From Bog-756 sp963727955 (GTDB lineage: Bacteria; Actinomycetota; Acidimicrobiia; Acidimicrobiales; RAAP-2): DNA of 64,000 nt. Below are positions 38,152-48,080 of the stretch, piece after piece. A program made the position numbers and the translations under genes. A model generated the notes under the pieces. The model saw only the letters and a list, made by a program, of their open reading frames with translations. It did no database searches and had not been told where the DNA came from. Where the stretch lies: assembly GCA_963727955.1 (NCBI GenBank), contig CAVSII010000005.1:186001-250000 (forward strand), written 5' to 3'. Positions within the stretch are counted from its first letter, which is position 1; each line of letters starts with the position of its first letter.

Positions 38152-38511
38152 TCACCAACTCGTCTCTGTAGCGCGGCCGTTGGGAGCGTGCGGTCTCAAC
38201 AAAGGCCCGTATTTCTTCGACACAACCCGCTCGCTGACCCGCAGCGCCATCCCAATTTCAGTCCACCTCGCACCAGCCGCTCGCGCCCTGCTGACATTGG
38301 ACAACTCCTCGAGCTCCAAGAGTTCGCGGCGGCGCCTGGTCGTCGCCAGCTGCTTCAGAGCCGTACCTCGGCGTTCAAGTGCACGAGCGTCGTTGGTATT
38401 TCGAACTTCCGGCGTGGTCACCCTTTGCGTTGAACCGAGCCCAGAATCCACATTCCAATCTTCCCCACCAGGAGATGTAAACCGTCGCCCGTCTTCTTGT
38501 TTCTTCCGCAC
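38152..38511 (-). CDS. Small helix-turn-helix protein
   Basis: A 119-residue basic protein. Residues 40-80 are charged helix (LERRGTALKQLATTRRRREL) and residues 85-110 form a helix-turn-helix: GARWTEIGMALRVSERVVSK. The pattern fits a short actinobacterial DNA-binding protein group with a charged N-terminal helix; no function is established. The start is uncertain because the codon at 38511 is a GTG without a clear ribosome binding site. It lies at the left border of the repeat-rich accessory region. Confidence 0.6.
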   Translation of the reverse strand: MRKKQEDGRRFTSPGGEDWNVDSGLGSTQRVTTPEVRNTNDARALERRGTALKQLATTRRRRELLELEELSNVSRARAAGARWTEIGMALRVSERVVSKKYGPLLRPHAPNGRATETSW

Positions 38512-38649
38512 GACAGGAAATTACCGTCTGCCACCCCCACTCCATCTCATTATCAAGTCGAATTTATGGACTCTTTCGATATTTTTTATGCCTGCCGCCC
38601 TGCAGCGCACGCAGAACGCCCAGTTCGGGCGTCGGGCCTTTCGACGCCC

Positions 38650-38846
38650 TCACTTCCTGGCAAATGCGCCGATGGCGAAGAGAGCAATCCAGCAGGCTCT
38701 ACGGATCTGCAGATGATGGTCGTGGATGGCCAGGTCCTCAGGCGCTGCCCAGCGCCCGCATCGAGGAGACGGGGCACATGAAGCAGCGCTATGAAAAAGG
38801 GCACGATGGTCAACGGGAACCAGATGGCATGGTGACCTGGATGCAA
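38650..38846 (-). pseudogene. Possible small membrane protein, frame broken
   Basis: The start MHPGHHAIWFPLTIVPFF is a hydrophobic segment in one frame; about 35 codons later the adjacent frame continues EDLAIHDHHLQIRRACWIAL and ends at a stop at 38650. Joined, they would give a membrane protein of about 65 residues. The join is inferred from coding appearance only, and I cannot name a family. Confidence 0.3.
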
Positions 38847-38870
38847 CCGGCTCGCTCTCTCAAACGCCCA

Positions 38871-38936
38871 GTAGGTGAGATTGAGTAGAGTGAGTTGAGT
38901 CGAGTGATTGTGGTGAGTGAGTTAGTAGTAAGTCGT
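38871..38936 (+). repeat. GAGT-rich repeat, copy A (degenerate)
   Basis: A stretch of imperfect GAGT/GAGTT units just upstream of the phosphoesterase gene. It resembles the microsatellite part of the intergenic repeat family further right but lacks the conserved GGGCTAYCGACAAAA core. Confidence 0.6.
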
Positions 38937-38989
38937 TAGTGGCCACCGCACACGCGTGCCGGTGGAATCGGAGAGTGGGGGAGCAGCCG

Positions 38990-40450
38990 ATGCGGGTTCA
39001 TCGTCGCACAATGGTGGTTCTGGCCGCCTTGATAGCGCTGGGTTCGACGGCGGCGCTATCTGTAGCTGCCGGTCCGGCCCAGGCGTCGTCCCAGGGGAAG
39101 CGTCCGAGCGCACCTGTCTTCAAATCGAAGCCCAACGCCACTGTTTCGACCGGCGCGTTCACGTACACCATCACGACGAGGGCTAATCCCGTCGCCGCCA
39201 TCAGTGCCGTCGGCGCACTGCCGTCCGGGCTGTCACTGGTCGACGACGGTGACGGCACTGCCACTCTGGCCGGCACCGAGGCCTACGGCGCCGTCTTCAC
39301 CGTCGATCTGCAGGCGTCTAACACGGTCGGCACCACCGATCAGACTCTCACCCTCAGGGTGCAGGGCCTACCCGAAATCCGCCACGTCTTCGTCATCGTC
39401 ATGGAGAACGAAGGGTACAACGCCACGTTCGGGCACCCGTCGGTCGACCCCTACCTGGCCAGAACGATGCCGTCTCAGGGCATCCTGCTCAAGAAGTACT
39501 ACGGGATCGGCCATTACTCCAACGACAACTACGTGGCCATGGTGTCGGGGCAGCCACCGAACAGTGACAACCAACTGGACTGCATCGACAGCGGCTTTGC
39601 CGACTTTCCGGCCGGCGACGGCTTAGTTGACGGCATCCAGCAGGGCGCGGGTGCGAGTATCCGGCCGACGTACCCACCCTCCCCGGCCAGCTCGAGGCCG
39701 CTGGTTACACCTGGAAGGGGTACATGGAGGACATGGGGAACGATCCGACCCGGGAGTCGGCCACCTGCGGCTACGCCGGTGACAACCAGCCGGACAACAC
39801 GGTGGTCGCCGAGCCGGGAGACGGCTACGCAGCCCGCCACGATCCGTTCGTCTACTTCCACTCGATCACGGACGATTCGGCGCTGTGCGACAGCGACGTC
39901 GTGCCGCTCGGCACTACCGACGGCACCTTGCCCGCCGGTACGCCGGCCGGGGTGACCGGATTGGCCACTGACCTCCAGTCCGAGGCCACCACGCCGAACT
40001 TCAGTTTCATCACCCCAAACCTTTGCGACGACGGCCACGACTACCCGTGCAGGAACGAGACCTCTCCGACCGGTTCGGCCGTGGGCGACCAGAATGCTTT
40101 CCTCCAGACGTGGGTGCCACTGATCGAGGCGTCTCCGGCCTTCAAGCAGGACGGCCTGCTGGTCGTGACCTTCGACGAGTCTGACCTGTCCGATGCCAGA
40201 GCTTGCTGCGGCGAGACGCCGGGCCCCGCCGCTGATGCCGGAGGCAATGGCCAGAACGGGCCGGGCGGCGGGCTCATCGGCACGGTCATGGTGTCTCCGT
40301 TCATCACACCTGGCAGCAAGGACAGCAGGCCGCTCAACCCACTCGCTGCTGGCGTCCATCGAGGATCTGTTCGGCTTCCCCCGCCTGGGCGAGGCGGCCA
40401 CCGTCACCTCGACCTTCGACACTGGCGTGTTCTCCACGACGGCCAAGTAG
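38990..40450 (+). pseudogene. Secreted phosphoesterase family protein (phospholipase C/acid phosphatase type), frame broken twice
   Basis: ATG 38990 with GGGGGAG upstream is followed by a signal peptide (MVVLAALIALGSTAALSV...). Residues 35-130 form a putative Ig-like domain. The phosphoesterase domain begins RHVFVIVMENEGYNATFG, which carries the metal-binding Glu-Asn of the family, and includes GIGHYSNDNYVAMVSGQ and LLVVTFDESD. The family hydrolyses phosphate esters, including phospholipids, outside the cell. One base is missing near 39654 and one C is extra at 40338-40340; correcting both gives a protein of about 485 residues ending TFDTGVFSTTAK. Motifs are intact on both sides of each break. 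Confidence 0.82.
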
Positions 40451-40633
40451 TTACCCAGCGGGAGGAACGGGCCAACTGAGAGAGGCAGCTGAAACTGGCA
40501 GGAGGTCGAGTGCCTGGCCGAGTGGTCCTTGACCAAGCAAGCGGGACCTGAATCTGTCATTGCGCTATCCTCCGAGGAGTCCCAGAGCGTCCACGTCAGT
40601 CGTTGCTTCTCAACCTGAACTGGGAGGCGGCAG

Positions 40634-42790
40634 GGTGTTGCGACGTGTGTCGAAAAGAGTTCAACGGCTGGTTGTGACGATAGATCTCGCGCCCTCATCG
40701 TCCTGATTCTGATTTCAACGTCCTTTGCCGCTCTGGTTGTCAGTTCGCCCGTCGGTGCGAAGCCCGCGTAGTCTCAAAAAGCCCGGTGCTCCGCATTTGA
40801 CTATGGCGACTGGCGTTGACCGGCGATTCTTGTCGATTCGGGACCCCCCAAAGTCCCGATGGTGGCTCTGCCATTGATGGCTATTTGGTCACCGCCACAC
40901 CAGGAACTTCGACCTGTTCCACGGCTAGTGCTACAAGCTGCACCGTGACGGGTTTGACGAATGGAAAAAAGTATTCCGTGAGGGTCTTCGCCTCGAACGT
41001 AGTAGGAGAAAGCAAAGGTTCGAACAGAGTTAAAGGTAGACCGACGAGCGTTCAGGACTGCTACTCCTTCATCCCATACGCAAATCTCCAGGATTGCGAT
41101 CTAGTCGACATCAACCTATCTAGCGCTAACCTCACCGGCGCCAACTTCACCGATGCCAACCTGACCGGCGCCAACCTCACCGATGCCAACCTCACAGGAG
41201 CCAACCTCACCGGAGCCAACCTCGCCGATGCCAACCTGCTCGGAGTCACCTGGTCGAATACCACCTGTCCGGATGGATCCAAGAGCGACAACCATGACGG
41301 GACTTGTGTTGGATACGGAATAGCCACCGTGCCCGATCCCCCGACAGACGTCACGGCAGCCGCAGGCGACGAATCGGCCAGTGTCACCTGGGTGCCTGGC
41401 TTCGACGAGGGTTCGCCGATCGCCTCTTACACCGTCACCGCCACCGGAGATGGTGGCGACGAGACCTGCACCTACGACGTTCCCGAGAACGGTGAGACGG
41501 ACACTTGCACGGTCGGAGGGACTGACCAACGGGACGTCCTATGACTTCACGGTCACGGCCACCAACGGCGTCGGGACGAGCCTTCCCTCGGATCCGTCCA
41601 ACGACATCACACCAGCCACCGTGCCCGATCCCCCGACAGACGTCACGGCAGCCGCAGGCGACGAATCGGCCAGTGTCACCTGGGTGCCTGGCTTCGACGA
41701 GGGTTCGCCGATCGCCTCTTACACCGTCACCGCCACCGGAGATGGTGGCGACGAGACCTGCACCTACGACGTTCCCGAGAACGGTGAGACGGACACTTGC
41801 ACGGTCGGAGGACTGACCAACGGGACGTCCTATGACTTCACGGTCACGGCCACCAACGGCGTCGGGACGAGCCTTCCCTCGGATCCGTCCAACGACATCA
41901 CACCAGCCACCGTGCCCGATCCCCCGACAGACGTCACGGCAGCCGCAGGCGACGAATCGGCCAGTGTCACCTGGGTGCCTGGCTTCGACGAGGGTTCGCC
42001 GATCGCCTCTTACACCGTCACCGCCACCGGAGATGGTGGCGACGAGACCTGCACCTACGACGTTCCCGAGAACGGTGAGACGGACACTTGCACGGTCGGA
42101 GGACTGACCAACGGGACGTCCTATGACTTCACGGTCACGGCCACCAACGGCGTCGGGACGAGCCTTCCCTCGGATCCGTCCAACGACATCACACCAGCCA
42201 CCGTGCCCGATCCCCCGACAGACGTCACGGCAGCCGCAGGCGACGAATCGGCCAGTGTCACCTGGGTGCCTGGCTTCGACGAGGGTTCGCCGATCGCCTC
42301 TTACACCGTCACCGCCACCGGAGATGGTGGCGACGAGACCTGCACCTACGACGTTCCCGAGAACGGTGAGACGGACACTTGCACGGTCGGAGGACTGACC
42401 AACGGAACGTCCTATGACTTCACGGTCACGGCCACCAACGGCGTCGGGACGAGCCTTCCCTCGGATCCGTCCAACGACATCACACCAGCCACCGTGCCCG
42501 ATCCCCCGACAGACGTCACGGCAGCCGCAGGCGACGAATCGGCCAGTGTCACCTGGGTGCCTGGCTTCGACGAGGGTTCGCCGATCGCCTCTTACACCGT
42601 CACCGCCACCGGAGATGGTGGCGACGAGACCTGCACCTACGACGTTCCCGAGAACGGTGAGACGGACACTTGCACGGTCGGAGGACTGACCAACGGAACG
42701 TCCTATGACTTCACGGTCACGGCCACCAACGGCGTCGGGACGAGCCTTCCCTCGGATCCGTCCAACTCAGTCGTACCACTTGGCGATTAA
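40634..42790 (+). pseudogene. Secreted pentapeptide-repeat and fibronectin type III protein, frame broken
   Basis: GTG 40634 lies seven bases after GGGAGG and begins LRRVSKRVQRLVV; a signal-peptide core (RALIVLILISTSFAALVV) follows in an adjacent frame. One Fn3-like domain comes next, then about eight pentapeptide repeats of the ANLTG/ANLTD type (41110-41245), then five nearly identical Fn3 domains. Breaks occur near 40680, 40770 and 40840. A further one at 41518-41521, GGAGGGACT where the other copies have GGAGGACT, is an inserted G. The protein is probably exported and adhesive or polymer-binding. No enzyme domain was found. Confidence 0.72.
41323..42779 (+). repeat. Five tandem 291-bp repeats, each one Fn3 domain
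   Basis: Units start at 41323, 41615, 41906, 42197 and 42488. The first spacing is 292 because of one extra G; the others are exactly 291. Units are almost identical in DNA. One visible difference is GGGACGTCC in early units against GGAACGTCC in the last two. Such identity points to very recent duplication or gene conversion. Confidence 0.93.
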
Positions 42791-42818
42791 CGGCGAGCGA
42801 GCTGGCTCAAGGCGGCTT

Positions 42819-43763
42819 TCAAGTCGAGTGCCTTTTACCTGTCACCGGCGCCTGCAGGCCTCTCTTTGACCTTGGCCACTGTGGGGAACGGGCGAGGCTC
42901 CGGACCTCGCGGTTGAAGGCCGAGATCTGAGAATTCAAGGTAGCGATAGTCAACTGCGCGGCAGCCAGCTGAGCGGCCGTTCTCTTCTGGGCTGCCGTGT
43001 CTGCAGAGAGCTGGCTCTTCAGGCTCCCAACCTTACTGTTGAGGGCCGAGATCTGAGAGCCCAAAGATGCAATGGTCAACTGTGCGGTAGCCAGCTGCCC
43101 GAGCGCTCTCTTCTGTGTGCTGGTTTCAGCGGAGCGATGGTTGTTCAAGCTCCGGATATGAACCTTGAGAATCGTTGCCCGAGATTCCAGTTGAGCGATG
43201 GTCGATTTTGCCTTCGCCAGCTGTACAAGCGCCCTCTGTTTGGCACTGGCCATTGCGGGCAATTGACCGTTCAGGCTGTGGACGTCTCTTTTCAGATTCG
43301 AGACCTGAGACATTGAGAACGCCACGACCGAGTGTGCCTTCGCCAATCTTGAAAGAGCCTTTTCGTCGGCTTGACGCCATTGGCTGGTCGATGAACTCTG
43401 CTGATACGCGATGGTCCCAACGACGATCGTGGTTATGAGGAAGATGCCGGTAGCGATCCAAGCGACCGCTGCCGGGATTCGCAGACGTACCGTCGTTGGC
43501 TGGGCCACGCTCAATGTCGCCGAACACGTGTCAACAGCGTTTGTCGGGGTAATGGAGCTGGTGGATCGGGGCACGGGCAATTCCGGCACGTGCTGCGGGC
43601 GCAACCCGGGACGGGCTTGGACCGGCAATGCGGGGGTCGTCCACCAAGTGGTGGAGTTGGAGGAAAGTTGCTCCCACAACGAAGAGTGCAACTCGGGAAC
43701 CTGGGCCGGCGCCTCACCATCGCTCGCCAACCACCAGTTAGGGCGCTGCGAGGTTCCGCTCAC
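42819..43763 (-). CDS. Membrane-anchored coiled-coil protein
   Basis: The 314-residue protein has a Pro-rich cytoplasmic N-terminus, one membrane helix near residues 95-120 (AAVAWIATGIFLITTIVVG) and a long coiled coil. In the coil a unit of about 35 residues recurs (QLATAQLTIASLGSQISALN... and QLAAAQLTIATLNSQISAFN...), four times with decreasing similarity. It ends with a basic tail. No family can be named; a structural or spacer role at the cell envelope is likely. It is convergent with the Fn3 protein gene, the stops being 28 bp apart. Confidence 0.65.
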   Translation of the reverse strand: MSGTSQRPNWWLASDGEAPAQVPELHSSLWEQLSSNSTTWWTTPALPVQARPGLRPQHVPELPVPRSTSSITPTNAVDTCSATLSVAQPTTVRLRIPAAVAWIATGIFLITTIVVGTIAYQQSSSTSQWRQADEKALSRLAKAHSVVAFSMSQVSNLKRDVHSLNGQLPAMASAKQRALVQLAKAKSTIAQLESRATILKVHIRSLNNHRSAETSTQKRALGQLATAQLTIASLGSQISALNSKVGSLKSQLSADTAAQKRTAAQLAAAQLTIATLNSQISAFNREVRSLARSPQWPRSKRGLQAPVTGKRHST

Positions 43764-44220
43764 CTCTATCCCTCATTGCGATCGTGCACGGCGCCGCCCG
43801 CCGCGTGCGGCAAATCTTCGCACAATTCACCATAACGTGCGCCAGCGATAGGTGTCCGAGCCGTCCCCAGGTGTCGGAAAGCAGAGACCCCGTGCTTGGT
43901 GTGTATGAGTGAGTGAGTTGAGCTTTGTGTGAGGCGAGTGTGAGTGAGTGAGTGAGTGAGTGAGCTATCGACAAAACTCGGTTGGCACAGCCCGCCAGAT
44001 CAGAGCCACTTCCCACGCAATTGCTCTCGACCTCTATATTGTTGTCCCCGCAACTAAATGTGGAGAGAGTGGCACTGACGCGGTTTTCGGTGCTCGAACA
44101 ATCCCTTGCGGCTGGTTGGAGCTTCGTCGAGGAGCACTTCACGCCCGCCGGTGAGGGTCCATTCACACGTGATCACTGCACTGGCTGGCGGGATCTGGAG
44201 TACCCCGTACCATTCGTTAT
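43764..44220. other. Intergenic region holding repeat copy B
   Basis: Between divergent genes. Apart from repeat B (43905-44058) no coding sequence is convincing. The stretch after 44058 contains the promoter region of htpX. Confidence 0.5.
43905..44058 (+). repeat. Intergenic (GAGT)n repeat, copy B
   Basis: Two GAGT runs (the longer near 43941-43964, about six units) are followed by GAGCTATCGACAAAACTC, then after about 45 bp by TTCCCACGCAATTGCTCTCG and TTGTCCCCGCAACTAA. The same order of words occurs in copies C, E, F and G. Confidence 0.8.
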
Positions 44221-45193
44221 GTGTACAGCGAGATCGCCAGCAACAAGCGTCGCACCGTTTTCGTCATCGTCGCGTTCTTCGTCATCTGGCTGGCCATCGG
44301 AGTGGCGGGTGGGCTGCTCTTCAAGGCCTTGTACCATCCACCGCCTACAACGGGTCTGCAGCCGCTTCATCGACCAACTACGGCTGGTCCCCGGTCATTG
44401 TCGGCGTGGTGATCTGTGCTCTGTTGGCCACCCTGGGGATCCTCTACTCGTTGACCTCCGGGGCCGCCCTGGTGCTCCGGGTGTCCGGGGCCGTGCCCGC
44501 CGATCCGGCTCAGTACCAGCAGGTGCACAACCTGGTGGAGTCCTTGGCCATTGGTGAAGGGATCCCCAAGCCGACGGTCTACGTCATCGATGACCCCTCA
44601 CCCAATGCTTTCGCCACCGGGGTTAGTCCGGACAAGGCCGCCATCACCTTTACCACCGGACTGCTAGCCATCATGAACCGTGAAGAGCTGGAGGGCGTGA
44701 CGGGCCACGAAATGAGCCACATCAAGAACCATGACATCCGCCTCCTGCTGGTGGTGGGCACAATGGTCGGGTCTGGCCGCCCTCCTGGCCAGCGTCCTGT
44801 GGCGGAGCGCCTTCTTCGCCGGAGGTGGGCGAGGCAGCGGCCAGGGCAACCAGCTCGTGTTGGTCATCATCGGGGCCGGGGCGCTGCTGGCCGTCGTCGG
44901 CTTCATCTTCGGCCCGCTCATTCGCCTGGCTCTCTTCGCGCCGCCGGGAGTCGCTAGCCGACGTGAGCGGTGTGGAGCTGACCCGTAACCCGGCGGGCTT
45001 GATCAGCGCCCTCAAGAAGTTGCAACAGAATGACAAGCCGTTCAAGAAGATGAATGACGCCACCATGGCAATGTGCATCGATGACCCGCTACAGCACCAC
45101 GAGGCTTGGTACCACCGCCTCTATGACACCCACCCACCCATCGAAGAAAGGATTGCCGAGCTCGAGAAGATCGCCTCGGGTCAGTCGGTCTGA
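44221..45193 (+). pseudogene. htpX: HtpX-type zinc metalloprotease (M48 family), frame broken three times
   Basis: GTG 44221 opens YSEIASNKRRTVFVIVAFFV, the standard HtpX N-terminus with the first membrane helix. The second helix (VIVGVVICALLATLGILY), the zinc site TGHEMSHIKNHD (HExxH) and the C-terminal YHRLYDTHPPIEERI follow in neighbouring frames. Breaks are near 44337 (one base missing), 44769 (extra G) and 44935 (extra T). HtpX degrades misfolded membrane proteins. It is convergent with lemA, a frequent genomic partner, and their ends overlap by 13 bp. Confidence 0.88.
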
Positions 45194-45888
45194 TCGGTCA
45201 TGCAGTCAGTCGGTGAATCAGCTGGCTGGCGGAGGTCCTTCAGGTTCGGAGGCCGGCGGGAGGCCTTCTGAGCCGGTGGCAAGGGGGGACCCGACGGTGT
45301 CGACCCCCCTCCGCTAGAGCCACCACCGGGAAACGTAACTTGAGGCACAGCACGGTCGTCTTCGTCGGCGGCGAAGAACGCAACCGCCTTGAAACCGAAC
45401 AGGCCAGCTATCAGGTTGCGCGGAAACGACTGGAGGGCGATGTTGTAGTCGCGGGCGCTTGTGTTGTAGTAGCGCCGGGCGTACTCAAGCTTGTCTTCGG
45501 TGGCAGTAAGCGTCTCCTGCAGCTGGAGAAAGCTTTCCACTGCCCGTAGCTGCGGGTAGTTCTCAGCGACCGCAAAAAGCGAACGAAGTGCTCCGGACAG
45601 GGCGTTCTCTGCCGGCGCGATCTTGTTGGGATCACCTGTCGCTCCAGCGGTGACGGCGTTTGCTCGGGCTTGGGTGACTGCCTCAAAAGTTCCCTGCTCA
45701 TGAGCGGCGTAGCCCTGCACCGTCGACACCAGGTTGGGGATGAGGTCGTGACGGCGCTTGAGTTCTACGTCAATCTCGGACCACGCCTCCTGGGTTCGGT
45801 TGCGCCTCTTGACGAGGCCGTTGAAGACGGCCCACAGACTTAGGGCCAGGAGTACGACGATGACGATGATGATGATCAGCACAACCAT
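45181..45888 (-). CDS. lemA: LemA family protein
   Basis: A 235-residue protein with one N-terminal membrane helix (VVLIIIIVIVVLLALSLWAV) and the LemA helical domain: RNRTQEAWSEIDVELKRRHD, LIPNLVSTVQGYAAHE and ARRYYNTSARDYN. The fold is an extracellular or periplasmic helical bundle of unknown function. Residues after 180 form a Gly/Pro-rich tail that may reflect a shifted end. LemA and HtpX often occur side by side; here they are convergent. Confidence 0.9.
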   Translation of the reverse strand: MVVLIIIIVIVVLLALSLWAVFNGLVKRRNRTQEAWSEIDVELKRRHDLIPNLVSTVQGYAAHEQGTFEAVTQARANAVTAGATGDPNKIAPAENALSGALRSLFAVAENYPQLRAVESFLQLQETLTATEDKLEYARRYYNTSARDYNIALQSFPRNLIAGLFGFKAVAFFAADEDDRAVPQVTFPGGGSSGGGSTPSGPPLPPAQKASRRPPNLKDLRQPADSPTDCMTDQTD

Positions 45889-46030
45889 TGTGGAGTGGAT
45901 CCCCTAAGAGCTGTCGTTGCGCAAACACTATCTGGTATGGCACAACGAGGCCAGGGACCGGATGTTATGGCGAATGGCCCACTAGGAGCAGACTGGCTGA
46001 GCGGCATCGTCTCACGAGAATCCTTTCGGA

Positions 46031-46740
46031 TCACCGGCACGTACATTTCAATTGCGCCGTCGACGATCCCTCGAGACCCTCTTCTTTAGTCTCCTGTGAA
46101 TAGTCCACCCATTCGTGTGGTCCTCGGGTCTTGTGGCCCATCCGGATCACCCCCGTTGGCCCGAATGTGAGACCCCCTACAACACCGGACCGCCGGGGAT
46201 GGCCCCGGGGAGATCGATTCAAGCTCGACGGGGCGTGAACCGCCGACGAGCTGGATGGTGGGACTCCTTTCGGCACGATCACCTCGATCGAACCCCAGGT
46301 CTCCAAACGGAGAGTGATCCCTTGGGAGTCCCAGCGTGCTCGATCCGTGAGATCCACGCAGGTCGTACCGACCCCGGTGCTTATGGTCGTGTCAGCGGCG
46401 AGTTGCCAGCCCTGGTGGAAGCTCACACGTCCCTCGGCTGCCCCCACAACCAGTGGCGATCTCAGTCGTAGCAGAGCCGGCGTAAGTCGAACCAGCGGTG
46501 GAAGCGCCAGCATTATGCTCCCTCGAAAGTGGCGCGGTCAGGGGCGGCGAAGACCTGCTCCAAGACTTCAGAGAAGCGCTGGTGCGAGATCATGCCGCCG
46601 CTGAACAGGTCATTAAGTCGGGTTATTGACAACGCGTCCCGCTCGTCTTCGTCGACTTCGTGCAGTGGTTCTGGAATCGGTCCTTCGGAGCTCACGCTCA
46701 CCATATTGCCCCAGAGGCCTGTGATCCGAGGAGGCTCCAC
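46031..46740 (-). pseudogene. DUF1707-type (SHOCT-like) protein with LiaF-like C-terminal domain, frame broken
   Basis: The first frame (46740 to 46513) contains RDALSITRLNDLFSGGMISH, a DUF1707-like short helical domain. The next frame begins at its stop (MLALPPLVRLTP) and continues with GRVSFHQGWQLAADTTISTG and LETWGSIEVIVPKGV, resembling the beta-helix domain of LiaF-type proteins. A further shift near 46255-46275 is needed to read TIQLVGGSRPVELESISPG, and another to reach GPTGVIRMGHKTRGPHEW at the end. Such proteins are thought to sense envelope stress. One gene with about three indels is more likely than two genes. Confidence 0.55.
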
Positions 46741-46871
46741 GGGATCCGGTTCGGCACGCGCAGCTGAGCCGCACCTGTACGCCCCGGCCGTCGGATCGTC
46801 ACCTGGCCAGATCGGAGTCAGCCAGCTTCTATGTCAGGTCCAACAACCGCTAGGGGCCGGTTCGTGCACGC

Positions 46872-47666
46872 TCAACTGAGTCTCGGAGCGGCCGTCCGGA
46901 GCATCCACAGGGCTGGTCTCCGCCACGGAGTCGGTCTCGCTCCCCAGCTCGCCTCTCGGCGGCGGCATCTCGATACGTGGAGTTCACCTGGGGTCGCCGC
47001 CAGACTTGAGGCTCTCGGGCCGGGGACCGTCCCAATGGGATACCAGTGGCGGGTCAGGCCGGCGAGCCACGTGTCGTCGGCGGGCGTGAGGCTGAACCGG
47101 GAGATCGTCCGCTGGCGGCCGACCTGGTCGGAATAGAAAGCTCCACTGTGATCGCCTGACCGGTCTCGATCGCATCGGCAACCTCGGCGCGAACGGGATC
47201 ATCCGGGTTGCGGAGCGCCCCTTGCCACATGCCAATATCCCCGGCCGGGACGTACAGGTCCCACGATTGAAGGCGGAACTCTTCCAGCGGAGCGTGCGTC
47301 GGATAGTTCACAGCCGCCCGACTCCGGCAGGACGACCCAGCCCTGACAGACAGCGATTCCGCTGCCAACGTTTCTCAGGCTGATGGCGAGATACACGAAT
47401 CCGTCGATGTGTTCAACTACGCCTCGCCCACCGGAGGCGGTTACCCAATTCCCTTCGAGGAACATGATCTTCTGCTTAGGATCTTCCAGCCGGGACGGGG
47501 CGAGGAGGGGTCGTCGTTGCTCTTGCAGCGCCACCTCCGCTATCCGCGCTGACGGGTTGGAAGATAGCACCGCTGAGAACGTGGCGATGGCCAACACGAG
47601 TGTGCCGGCCGCGGTGGCCAGAGAAGAGATCGTCGCCCAGTCCCAATCGGAAGCGAGGAGAGCCAT
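46872..47666 (-). pseudogene. Hypothetical membrane-anchored protein, frame broken twice
   Basis: ATG 47666 starts MALLASDWDWATISSLATAA, leading into one membrane helix (GTLVLAIATFSAVL). The following soluble part contains GFVYLAISLRNVGSGIAVCQ, then in a second frame HAPLEEFRLQSWDLYVPAGD and AIETGQAITVELS, then in a third frame SDQVGRQRTISRFSLTP and a basic tail. Many actinobacterial proteins share this plan (one helix, LRNVGxGxAV, then a late DQxGRQRTISRFxL motif), but their function is unknown. Indels are near 47325 and 47140. Confidence 0.6.
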
Positions 47667-48080
47667 CAAGTGGCCAGTCTGGCAGGCGCTACCCGTATCT
47701 GCCATCGACGTGACGGGACCGGCGGCTTCGCAGACGGTGGGTGCCCAAGGCGCTCCACCGCCTGGGAGACGGAATCCGAGCCGGCTCGAAATCTGGCGCG
47801 AATGATCCGTTTACCGGATCGAGCAGGTGGGCAAAGGCTCGGAGGGCTCGAAACAGTGCCTTCACCTCTGCCTCTGGGACCCAAACCCTCGACCTCGGTT
47901 GTCTGATTTCGGTTACCGGACCTGCCCGGGAGTTGATGGCGACGCGGTGATGGACGCACGCTCTTGGCACCTATCTGATTGCGGCGCAGGTCGGAGTGAT
48001 CGTCGAGCGACGGCCGATTGACAGGTGTGACCAATCAGCCGAGACTGGCGTCAAAGGGTCAACCGTCGGGAGTCGAAGCG
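47667..48080. other. Gene-free stretch between divergent genes
   Basis: A minus-strand frame at 47689-47970 reads VWVPEAEVKALFRALRAFAH and might be a small gene or a lost N-terminus, but has no supporting start signal. The rest shows nothing. The promoter of the ferritin-like gene should lie near its right end; GGGAG stands eight bases before that gene's ATG. Confidence 0.35.

Noticed and set aside
41323..42779. Possible CRISPR array
   Set aside because: The 291-bp units are coding, contiguous and in frame for Fn3 domains, with no unique spacers.
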